Of a stretch of DNA of 64,000 nucleotides, positions 55,603 through 64,000 are shown piece by piece. Within the stretch, counting starts at the first letter, position 1; each line of letters opens with the position of its first letter. A program made the position numbers and the translations under genes. Where the stretch lies: contig NC_135187.1 in the NCBI RefSeq assembly GCF_041146795.1, forward strand, positions 5,219,556 to 5,283,555, given 5' to 3'. Source of the stretch: Maylandia zebra (Eukaryota > Chordata > Actinopteri > Cichliformes > Cichlidae). Below the pieces are notes generated by a model. That model did no database searches and was not told the DNA's origin. It saw only the letters and a list, made by a program, of their open reading frames with translations.

Positions 55603-55781
55603 CAGCAGGTTTCCCCAACTTCATAAAACTCATAAAATTTTATAGTGGTAAAAAAAAATTACTATGAAGATAAAAGCTCCTACTTACCTACAATGAAAAA
55701 AAGAAACAAGAAAAAAAAAGTGTTTACCTGTAGCTTAAATGCCTTTTTTATTTTAGAACCCCATGTTACACTCAATTAAAA

Positions 55782-56600
55782 ATGGCATATTATGTAATCA
55801 ACTTTTCAACCAAAATACCAGATGGACTTTTCAGACCGTTACAGGAAGCTTTGAAAAATATAGAGCACATTTATTTACATATGTTTATGCCTGGCCTGAG
55901 TGTATACTGTATAAATAATACCGCACCCAGCTATCTTACTGATCTCCTCAGCTTTTATACCACTGGAAGAGCGCTTACATCAGCAGGCCAAATGCTCCTG
56001 ACCTTGGTTTAAGACCACAGGTGACCACACATTCGCCTCTGTTGCACCCTACCCTCTGGAATAATCTCCCCGAAGCTATTCGCGTGTCTATTTCAATTCA
56101 ATCTTTTAAATTTCAATTAAAAACTTATTTAGTGTAGCCTTCCCTTTATGGTCCTTGGGCAAGACACTTCACCCGTTGCCTACTGGTGGTGGTCAGAGGG
56201 CCCGGTGGCGCCAGTGTCCGGCAGCCTCGCCTCTGTCAGTGCGCCCCAGGGTGGCTGTGGCTACAATGTAGCTTGCCATCACCAGTGTGTGAATGTGTGT
56301 GTGAATGGGTGGATGACTGGATATGTAAAGCGCTTTGGGGTCCTTAGGGACTAGTAAAGCGCTATATAAATACAGGCCATTTACCATTTACCATTCCCGG
56401 CTTTCTAGAGCCCGCATTTTGTAAGTCTGATTTAACCTTCAGCCTTTTGGCTTGTGCCTACAATGCCTGGTGTTAGTTATGTCTCCCACCTGTCAGTGTA
56501 TTTATATTTGTATCTGTTATTGATCTTAATTGGTTCTGTGAAGCACTTTGGCATACCTCTGTTTTTTTGTGCTATATAAATTGTAATGTATTGTATTATA
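55782..56600 (+). pseudogene. L2/CR1-like LINE C-terminal relic, split by a SINE
   Basis: Pieces read APSYLTDLLSFY, RALTSAGQMLLT and, after a frame change, WNNLPEAIRVSISIQSFKFQ, as in the C-terminus of fish LINE ORF2. The LINE 3' UTR resumes at about 56396 and ends in a GCTATATAAATTGTAATG-type 3' end (about 56570-56600). Confidence 0.65.
56145..56395 (+). mobile_element. SINE-like element inside the LINE relic
   Basis: CCTTGGGCAAGACACTTCAC, GTGAATGGGTGGATGACTGG and AAAGCGCTATATAAATACAG-GCCATTTACCATTTACCAT are typical of a fish SINE tail. The Pol III head is missing. Confidence 0.6.
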
Positions 56601-57104
56601 TTTAACCTCACAGGACTTTTAAACAAATATCTCAACTATCATTGTCTTACAAAAGGGAGTCTATGTATACATCTGACAAGATGATACTGCTAATCTTTTT
56701 GCAGAGATTTATCTCCAGTGGAGGACATATAAGGAGGTACATCCCTTCCTATCTCTGTCCAGGTGTTCCACAGGTTTCACAAAACTTTGTCGAGTAAGGT
56801 CAAAGTAAAGTTTTATAACATGTTAACATTTAACATGATGTATCTTTTTTTCTAAGTTTTTCATCAACTGTTGTATAGTTCCCAATACATACATTTTTTA
56901 TGCACACAAAATAAAGACAATTTATGAAAATTCTAGATATTTAAATATTTTGTTAAACATTGATCAACACTGCAACATATATTTGCCATTATAGTAAAAA
57001 GGAAATGACTTTCTAAATGTAATAATCTGTTCTGATTGTAATAATCCATTGTGATTTTAATAACTTGGAAAAACCCTGGAAACTGTGGCGAACGGAGCTC
57101 AGTC

Positions 57105-57475
57105 GATCCAAGTTGGTACCATATTTTTCGGACTATAAGGCGCACCTAAAATCCTTTAATTTTCTCAAATTGACAGTGTGCCTTATGATTGAAGTCTGGT
57201 TGTGCTTACTGACCTCGAACCGATTTTGTGTTGTACACGGTGCTCGAAAATCAAAACTCTGTCAAAAAACGTTTTAATACGACTCTGGTAAACTGCGAAG
57301 CCGCACTGCTTGATGGATTGTTGGAGTATTACCACTGTCGTAGTCAAGAGTTAGCTCGCTAGTATCCACCTAAACATGATATACAGTGGTCCCTCGCTAT
57401 AACGCAGTTCTCTTTTCACGGCCTCGCTGTTTCATGGATTTTTTTGTGTGCAATTTTTCTTTCTTTCTTTTTTTT
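57105..57475. mobile_element. DNA-transposon MITE pieces
   Basis: GGTACCATATTTTTCGGACT-ATAAGGCGCACC is a common hAT-type end; related sequence reappears at 58880-58915 (ATAAGGCACACCGGATTTTT). Within it, TACAGTGGTCCCTCGCTATA (57380) is the end of another DNA-transposon family. Confidence 0.55.
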
Positions 57476-57507
57476 ACAGCGCATTGTGTTCTGCGTCCTG
57501 ATCGTCT

Positions 57508-58098
57508 GACTCTGAGCTTGGTTTTATCCCACATATTAAACATGTAACTAAAATTGGATTTTATCATCTAAAAAATATAGCCAGAGTCCGCCCTATTCTC
57601 TCTCGGGCCAACACGGAGATGCTGATGCATGCTTTTATTACCAGTCGCATTGATTACTGTAATGCCCTGCTCTCTGGTCTTCCTAAGAAGAATATTTCAA
57701 CTTTACAACTCTTGCAAAACTCGGCAGCTCGTGTGCTGACGAAGACCAGAGGGCGGGCCCACATTACACCGGTTTTAGAATCGCTGCACTGGCTCCCCGT
57801 GTGTTTCAGGATCGATTTTAAAGTTCTTTTATTGGTTTTTAAATGTCTTAATGGTCTTGGGCCTTCCTATCTCTCAGATCTGCTTTTACCATACGAACCC
57901 TCGCGGACCCTGAGGTCCTCTGGTACTGGCCTTTTGATTGTCCCTAAAGTCAGGACACATACTCACGGAGAGGCAGCGTTTCAGTGGTATGGTCCTCGTC
58001 TGTGGAACAGCCTGCCGGAGGAGCTCAGGGCCGCAGAGAACGTACATGTTTTTAAGAACAGGCTCAAGACCCACCTTTTTAATTTAGCTTTTACTTAG
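57508..58098 (+). CDS. LINE ORF2 C-terminal fragment, open
   Basis: An open frame without a start of its own reads DSELGFIPHIKHVTKIGF, ITSRIDYCNALLSGLPKK, LQNSAARVLTKTRGRAHITP, LESLHWLPVCFRIDFKVLLL, LGPSYLSDLL and RLWNSLPEELRAAENVHVFK, ending KTHLFNLAF and a stop. This is the thumb/C-terminal region of fish L2/CR1-type LINEs. Only the 5' part is missing; there are no internal stops, so the insertion is comparatively young. No cellular function is implied. Confidence 0.85.
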   Translation, partial: DSELGFIPHIKHVTKIGFYHLKNIARVRPILSRANTEMLMHAFITSRIDYCNALLSGLPKKNISTLQLLQNSAARVLTKTRGRAHITPVLESLHWLPVCFRIDFKVLLLVFKCLNGLGPSYLSDLLLPYEPSRTLRSSGTGLLIVPKVRTHTHGEAAFQWYGPRLWNSLPEELRAAENVHVFKNRLKTHLFNLAFT

Positions 58099-58647
58099 CG
58101 TTTATTTATTTTATGCTTATTTATTCTATCCTGTTATTCTATTATTAATTTAGGATTTACCTAATATTTGTTTGATTTTATTCTTATTCATTTTTTAATC
58201 TTCTTATTCTATTTATATTTATATTGTATCCTGTTCTTATTTATTTTATCATTTTACCCTATATATATTGTATTGCGTCATATCTCCAGTGTTTCCTCGG
58301 AGGGCGCTCTCTGCACCGGGGCTGTTATTGACCGTGGCTGCTGGGTCTCTGGGGTCCTCTCAGCCTGGCTGGGGGGCTCCTTTGCCTCCCTCCTGCTGTG
58401 TGCCCAGCCTGGAGGCTGCGGTCTGTGACCGGCTCCCGGTGCAGACGGCTCCCTGTTATAGTGTTTCCTCACTTGGCTCATGCAAGCCCAGCCCAATTTT
58501 TACTCTTTAAGTGTGCGCGTGTGTGTATGTGTGTGTGGGTGGGGGGATATATGTGTATTGAGAGTGTGGGGAGTGAGTTGGAGGGTGGGGTGGGCTGCTT
58601 TTAACTATGTAAAGCACTTTGTGCTACATTTTCTCTGTATGAAAAGT

Positions 58648-58683
<36 letters not shown>

Positions 58684-58691
58684 TTGATTGT
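57508..58691 (+). mobile_element. 5'-truncated L2/CR1-like LINE with (GATT)n tail
   Basis: It has an ORF2 C-terminus (57508-58098), a 3' UTR and a GATT microsatellite tail (58661-58691). It sits within the DNA-transposon repeat whose parts flank it. Confidence 0.8.
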
Positions 58692-58921
58692 AGACCACTG
58701 TCAATCAATCTCATGTACAGTACAGAATGCATTCAGCATGTCAAACTTCCATAAATCTTTGATCGCTAGCAGTGTCAATCTGAAGTGCTGTACTGTATGT
58801 TTGTTTTCTCCCCAACAAACACAACAATGTCAGCTAAACGTTTTGCAACGTCAAAGGCACCTGCGGTAGCACCCGAAAGGCAGGGTGAGATGCTAACCAT
58901 AAGGCACACCGGATTTTTATA

Positions 58922-59951
58922 CTACATCTGCTTTCTGGTGACCTCTGACTCAACATCGCTGTCCTCAATCTCAAAGTCCTCCATGGAGCTGTAGCTTGAG
59001 TCTGCATTAGAGCTGGAGCTATGCTGGAAGGCAATTGAACAAACATTAGCACAAAAAATTATTTCTGTACAGTTAAAAGAATACAAATAATCTGTCTATG
59101 TAATATAGTTGCAAATACCCTTTTGCCTTGCAGGTAAGACTTCTGTTTTTCAAGTTTCTTTATCGCTTTGGATTCTGTGTCCACAATGGCTACATAATGT
59201 ATGAGAGTGTGAATCCTGAACACAATGAACACAAAATAAGAATGTTAGATTCTCTTGGTGAGTATCAAAACACTGCGATTTGATGTAAGAGGTCACCTGT
59301 GGTATAGCATCGCAAGGAACTGGATCACAACTGAAACTGCAAATCCCAAAATAAACATGAAGGCAATTGGATCAATTTGGATATCATCTCCAAGTAACAG
59401 CGCTTTCAACCTGGAATCATAGGACATAAATGGTGCCCATTCTTGATAACACATCTTCCAACACTTACTTTGTTTCTCAGCTCTCGCAGCTCATTGGCCA
59501 TCTTTTTCTGTTTTTCTTTGTCATCAGGCAGAGGTTCAAGATACTTCTTTTGAAGTTACTCCCAGAATTTATTTTCCTCCTGGAAAAGTTAGATATATTT
59601 TTAAGGTGTTTAAAGCTAAATAAATAGAAACAAAAGCTTTAAAGGAAAATAATATGTTCATTAATGGAACATATCTATAGCTTGTAAAGTGCCACGAATT
59701 AAAGACATTTTTGTGGGGCAAAGTAAGCATTTCTGCATGTTAATGAACAGTAATTATTACCCAAACACATAAATATCATACTATACATAAGACCATCATC
59801 ATTTTGGGGAGTATGGGAGTAATGATAAATTCTAAACAGAGGTCATTTAAGCAAGGCAAATGAATTAATCAATAACACATGCACATCTGGTCGAGTGAGC
59901 CCTCTTGAAATGTCAGGTCGCTCGATAAACTCTGGAGCTTTTCAATCCAGC
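58922..59951 (-). pseudogene. Chitin synthase, 3' exons only, disrupted
   Basis: Minus-strand exons, 5' to 3': about 59951-59887 (WIEKLQSLSSDLTFQEGSLD); 59579-59469 (EENKFW...KKYLEPLPDD, LRELRNK, donor gtaagt); 59410-59297 (IQIDPIAFMFILGFAVSVVI, QFLAMLYHR); 59215-59119 (IHTLIHYVAIVDTESKAIKK); 58922-59023 (acidic Ser-rich tail ending VTRKQM, stop). This matches the C-terminal membrane half of animal chitin synthases, which make chitin at the plasma membrane. Defects: an in-frame TAA inside 59579-59469; the transmembrane exon expected after LRNK is absent, leaving an implausible 58-bp intron; the 59410 exon does not continue the frame; the catalytic domain is not in the window. A broken remnant is likeliest; a misassembled live gene is possible. 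Confidence 0.75.
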
Positions 59952-60087
59952 CTGCTGAAAACAGCCAGGCAAAAATTTTTTAATGGCAGTATATTTGTCT
60001 GATTTTAAAAACAAGCAAAAAAACTTTGCCAGGGTGTGGTTTGTGGCTCAGCTTCAATCTCATTGAGATTGTGAGACATGCCCATGC

Positions 60088-60830
60088 TTGAACTTGTGTT
60101 TACGGCCCTACAGGTTCCCTAAACATAAAAGGCAAATGGTTCAAAGAAAATTGGCTGAAGTTGTAAAGCTGGGAGTAATAGAAGAGTCACACATTAGCTA
60201 TGTCCCAATTCCTAGGCCGCATCCTTTGAAGGACCAGGCTTTCGCGGTCTATGGGGGCCGGGTCCTCCGAAGGCCGGAAGTGCGAGGTTGTGAAATGGGA
60301 CGATCTAGCCTTCAGATTTGCATCCCCAGCTGTCTCAGTAGAGTTTAATAAACTCAGCCGTCTACTCCTTGCTCACTAAAATATAAGAGGACATTGGAGT
60401 AAATTCTCCACCATCTCACACTTCTGTTCAATCAGCTTGACATTTATTCAGCTGTGTAAACTTTAATCTCAGCCAAACCAATTTACTCAGGAACAAATAA
60501 AACCCTGAAAAAAGACTAACAATAATATTTTAAATAAATCGAGGGAAATGAAGGACGTATTTGTCGGCCCCATTTGGAGCAGCCTTTGAATTGGGACAGC
60601 CTTCATGGCCTGGCTGTGACATTATTGGCCTCCAAATGCGGCCTTTGAAGGATGTGGCCTAGGAATTGGGACATAGCTAGTGTGTGGTGTAGCCCCATAC
60701 TTCTCATAGTGAAGAAAGATGGGTCTATACAATTCTTTGTAGACTACAGCAAGAATGAGGTGTCACAATTTGATTCCTGTCCCATGCCCTGCATTGAGAG
60801 CTCCTGGACCCGTTAAGCACGATGATGATG
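60088..60830 (+). pseudogene. Ty3/gypsy reverse transcriptase fragment split by a MITE
   Basis: 60100-60194 encodes RPYRFPKHKRQMVQRKLAEV and LGVIEESHI, the start of a Ty3/gypsy RT. Frame-compatible continuation after the MITE (60678 onward) encodes VWCSPILLIVKKDGS, QFFVDYSKNEVSQFDS and CPMPCIE, then decays. It has no connection to the LTR element at the window start. Confidence 0.7.
60197..60677. mobile_element. 481-bp MITE with long TIRs and TA target duplication
   Basis: GCTATGTCCCAATTCCTAGG... at the left and its near-exact reverse complement ...TAGGAATTGGGACATAGC at the right, flanked by TA on both sides. No frame. A fragment lies at 44995-45190. Confidence 0.85.
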
Positions 60831-61184
60831 ATCCAATTGGTAAAGTAAAGGCACTTGGGATCTTTCTTGGCAAAAAAAAAAAAAAGAGTAGCAGGTGAGC
60901 TGCACAGCTGTATAGCGTTTTTTTTTTGTTTTTTTTTTACAACCAGTAGGCGACGAAGTAACAACTGATTAAGGTCAACATCCAATTACAACAGTAAATG
61001 AAAGGAAATAAAGTTTTATGGGTACGTTAATGGTATGTCAGTCTTTTGCTTGTATGATGATTAGTGTAAATAACATCTGCAGAATGTAGGTTAGATATTT
61101 TCAAGAGAAACACATTTATGCCACTCCTTTGATAAATCAGTCAGTGAACAGTCAGTGAATGTATTCCTTTTTTTTTTTGCCTGT

Positions 61185-61570
61185 CCCGTTTGGATCTTTA
61201 GCCATCAGAATTGTTGTCTGAAAGCCAAGAAAGATGACAAGTGGATTTACTTTACCAAGTGGATCATCATGGCCTTGCCATATTGGTCCATTTGATTGAC
61301 CTTTATTATAATTATGTATTTATTGTATTTTCATTTTTTAAAGACGGGACAGACATGACTGGGGGAGAGGACAGGGAGAAAGAATGAAAGAAAGAGAGGG
61401 AGAGAAAGAAAAATAGAGGGGAGAAGAAAAAAAAAGAAAAACAAACAAAACACCTGGATCAACTGTATGGAGATAAAAAACCAGAAGACAAAATAAACAA
61501 CAAAGAGCAACATAATAAAAACAACACCATCACAATAAACTAGCTAACAGTAGATACTAAATATTACATC
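61185..61570 (-). mobile_element. 3' fragment of the Tx1/L1-like LINE (inverse orientation)
   Basis: It matches 42640-43020 in reverse: GGACCAATATGGCAAGGCCA, the AATAAA-rich tail and the TTTCTCCCTGTCC-type tract. A smaller piece of the same 3' sequence lies at 60825-60870 on the plus strand. Confidence 0.8.
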
Positions 61571-62450
61571 TTATTGTGTTTTGTTTTGTTTTCCTTTTTT
61601 AATTTCACCTGTTGAGAATGAAAAAAGAAAACAAGCAGAAGAAAACGAGAGCAACATAATAAACAACATCACGATGATCTATGGGACTACACTCTAAAAA
61701 CTATTGTTTAAGCTCAACAAAAAAAATTAACGCAACAGTTTCCATTACTCTTTTTGAGTTATGATAACTTATGTTGAAATTAGATTGAACCAACAAACTA
61801 TATTGAGTTACGGGAATTAAATTATCCTCCATAATCAAAGGTGATTTTAATTACCATTTACGTAATATTTGGTAGCTTAAAAACATATTTTTAAGTTGTT
61901 TACTCATAAAAATTATGTTCCTCCAATTACTTTTTCCACATTATTTGAAATGATTTTTAAGTGTTATGTAATTAATTACAGCAATTACAAAAACAATTTT
62001 TTAAAGTTCATTATTTAAAATATTAAGTTGCTGATTTTCATCATTATTGTCATCATTTTAGCTTTCTCTTATTTTTTTTATTGTAATAGCTTTTAAGAAA
62101 GGAATTCATTCAACATTTTTTTTATCAAATAACTTTTTTATTTTTTAACAGTAGGCATTTCAACACTTTGTATTTAAAAAGTGAAAATAAACCAGAAATT
62201 TAGATTTATACCATCACAGCCAAGTTATAGAATATGCCTTTATGTATTTAACACCACAGAAACAAATGTGTTCAATTGGTAAAAAATCTACTTAGAAAAC
62301 ATTTTGTTGCAGTAATACTTCCATGCAAGTGTTCAGTAAATGTTAACTTTCAATGCCTACTAAACTTTACAAGATCTTGCATCTTTCTATTACACAATGC
62401 AGCAAACACCTTTAAGATCAATGTTACACATACAGGATTCAAAACAGTTA
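61570..62450. other. AT-rich non-coding DNA next to the SAMD3-like relic
   Basis: ACTCTAAAAACTATTGTTTA-AGCTCAAC at 61691 looks like the end of a fish transposon family. Otherwise TTTAA-rich, with no conserved frame. Confidence 0.35.
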
Positions 62451-62469
62451 ACAATTTTTGAAACAGAGT

Positions 62470-62824
62470 CAACATCTTTAACATAATGATGGTTCCATCA
62501 AGGTCAAGGAACAGCTTCTGAACAACTTCAAAAGTATATTTCAGATCCTTGCATTAGCTTAGATTGAGAGCATATATTATGCCCATGAGCAAAACACAGC
62601 ACCTTGGGAAATTCTGGCCCTCCATGATTTTTGTTTCCTCCACCACAATGGTTGCAGTCTTATGGTTAGATCCAGGGGTGTACCGGTTACTGATGATGGC
62701 AGTTTTCATCACCTGCCTTAAGTTCTTCGGTGTCCTTGTAAAGCAAATTTTAAAAAATAGGTTAGTGAATTATAGATTAGACTTTTATACTTACTGAATC
62801 GTAATGAATTCAGATGATCAATGG

Positions 62825-62907
<83 letters not shown>

Positions 62908-63255
62908 TTGAATTACTTGCACCAAACTCCATGAAAAGGTCCTCGTCCTTCTCTCCAAGGAAAGTGATAAGGCAGCAGATGGCTACTTCTCTGCGTGTTT
63001 CAATTGTATTGTACTATTTAAGAAAAAATAAAGTATGCGTATAAACTACATGGGTGACTGCCAACAAAGTGCATTTTAAAGCTACCCAAAGTCTAAATAG
63101 TTGTCCTACCTCAAGAAGCATGTCCTTGATCTGCCTGATTCTCACTCCTTTAGCTCCTCCCCTTGATAAAATGACATCCATCAGTTTTGGGGTGCAATGG
63201 TCAAGTGTAGCCATTCAAGGCTTACAGTGGTTATTCTCTTGAACTCCTCCTTTAT
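62470..63255 (-). pseudogene. Relic of a multi-copy fish gene family (SAMD3-like uncharacterised protein), C-terminal part
   Basis: Minus-strand exon-like pieces: 63255-63110 (IKEEFKRITTVSLE, a frameshift, then LDHCTPKLMDVILSRGG and IRQIKDMLLE, donor gtagga); 63013-62917 (NTIETRREVAICCLITFLGE, EDLFMEFG); 62734 to about 62470 (TPGSNHKTATIVVEETKIME, RCCVLLMGIIYALNLS, stop, then CKDLKYTFEVVQKLFLDLDG). The order matches the C-terminus of uncharacterised SAMD3-like proteins that I recall as numerous in teleost genomes. The frameshift, the stop after NLS and poor exon phases mean it is broken. A CA microsatellite lies in the last intron. Confidence 0.55.
62826..62905 (+). repeat. (CA)n microsatellite
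   Basis: About 40 uninterrupted CA units. Confidence 0.97.
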
Positions 63256-63515
63256 CTGTAGACCACACAAACAGAAGAATTAAACCTTGCAGACTATTAG
63301 CTATACTGCATTAATGAATGCTGTATTACATTATTTAAAGAGGATAGACATGATCTAAGGCTACCCCAAGTTTTGAGGGAACCAAAACAATCGTGGTGAA
63401 GACAAGGGAGACTTCCCCACCATAACCGTGGTGTAATCTCTAATGTTTTAGCAACCCTGTTTCTGCAGAGGTTTCGAATTTACACATTGTTCACTCCCAG
63501 CCCATTTTGTAAAAA

Positions 63516-63600
63516 ATTAGATTAGATTAGATTAGATTAGATTAGATTAGATTAGATAGAACTTTATTAATCCCTCGGGTGGGTTCCTCTGGGAAATTCG
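63516..63600 (-). mobile_element. LINE 3' end with (ATTAG)n tail
   Basis: Eight ATTAG repeats (63518-63557) followed by AACTTTATTAATCCCTCGGG, which on the minus strand is a LINE 3' end reading ...GGGATTAATAAAGTT plus CTAAT repeats. A T33 run follows at about 63604-63633. The remaining sequence to 64000 and 63260-63510 shows nothing recognisable. Confidence 0.65.
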
Positions 63601-63634
<34 letters not shown>

Positions 63635-64000
63635 TGTCCCAACTTAACAAAGCACTAATGACCCTAGATTATCACACTATACTAACTGCTTACATAAAGT
63701 CTTGATGTTAAGTAGATTCACATAGCCTATGCCAGAATAATGCTATTGGAATGACATTAACAATATTTCACACAACCTGATTTTTCAAAAAGAAACAAAG
63801 ATAGCTGCAGCTCTTAAGATCAAGAACAATACTTACTTTAAGCTGTATCACAATAGTAACCAAAATCATTTACAATGTAATATTACATATAGGTCATGCA
63901 AATTTTATAAAGACATAAAATAGGTGAGCCAGGGGGGAAAAAGAAGCCTCTAGGTCATCCTCTGACAAAACTATTCACAGCTTAAAGGCTTCTAATTTTG

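Noticed and set aside
62718-62903. Frame encoding poly(Cys-Val)
   Set aside because: Translation of a CA/GT microsatellite.
63518-63557. Short regular direct repeats (ATTAG)n that could suggest an array
   Set aside because: A simple 5-bp LINE tail in a vertebrate genome; no spacers.

Overview
The window looks like teleost nuclear DNA. It has intron-containing vertebrate-type GPCR genes, abundant hAT, Tc1/mariner, piggyBac-like, L2/CR1-like and Tx1/L1-like transposon copies, tRNA-derived SINEs and long CA/GT microsatellites. The repeat families resemble those of percomorph fish, perhaps a cichlid, but that placement is inference from memory.

The core is a head-to-tail array of five class A GPCR genes on the + strand (9972-11793, 14995-19370, 25313-27829, 35562-37774, 52018-54505). 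Each has a short first coding exon (N-terminus plus TM1, ending in KLK) and a second coding exon (TM2 to C-terminus) joined at phase 0. In every copy the first coding exon's splice acceptor lies seven bases before the ATG. Sequence features (SRPLR...FFLCWxPY, FNSCxNPxLY, RAL near the C-terminus) are closest to formyl-peptide-receptor-like chemoattractant receptors of the FPR/C3AR/CMKLR1 group. Four of the five have a recognisable 5' module: a PU.1/ETS-like GGAA box followed by a homologous non-coding exon ending at a gtaag/gtac donor. This suggests coordinated myeloid expression. Homologous intron blocks, an orphan copy of exon 1 (55522-55602) and a stray 5' block (about 12640-12790) are scars of repeated tandem duplication. 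Genes 1 and 2 share a gene-conversion-like tract.

Layout: 1-4343, minus-strand Ty3/gypsy-type LTR element (PNMA-like gag with CCHC knuckle, -1 frameshift heptamer, aspartic protease, LTR), cut by the window start. 4344-12300, gene 1, whose 5' intron holds a 4-kb hAT element that itself contains a 5'-truncated LINE. 12300-19800, gene 2, with a SINE and nested hAT elements. 19800-28300, gene 3, preceded by a piggyBac-like MITE. 28300-38000, gene 4, in repeat-rich DNA. 38000-47000, mostly repeats (Tc1 relic, internally deleted Tx1/L1 LINE, SINE, palindrome). 47000-55600, gene 5 and a partial duplication of its 5' part. 55600-64000, LINE and SINE relics, minus-strand 3' exons of a broken chitin synthase gene, a gypsy RT relic split by a TA-flanked MITE, a second Tx1/L1 fragment, and a broken copy of a multi-copy fish gene family that I recall as SAMD3-like.

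I saw no bacterial, CRISPR, rRNA or functional tRNA features. The most biologically interesting items are the receptor array with its shared 5' modules and conversion tract, the gag-pro frameshift site, and the chitin synthase remnant.
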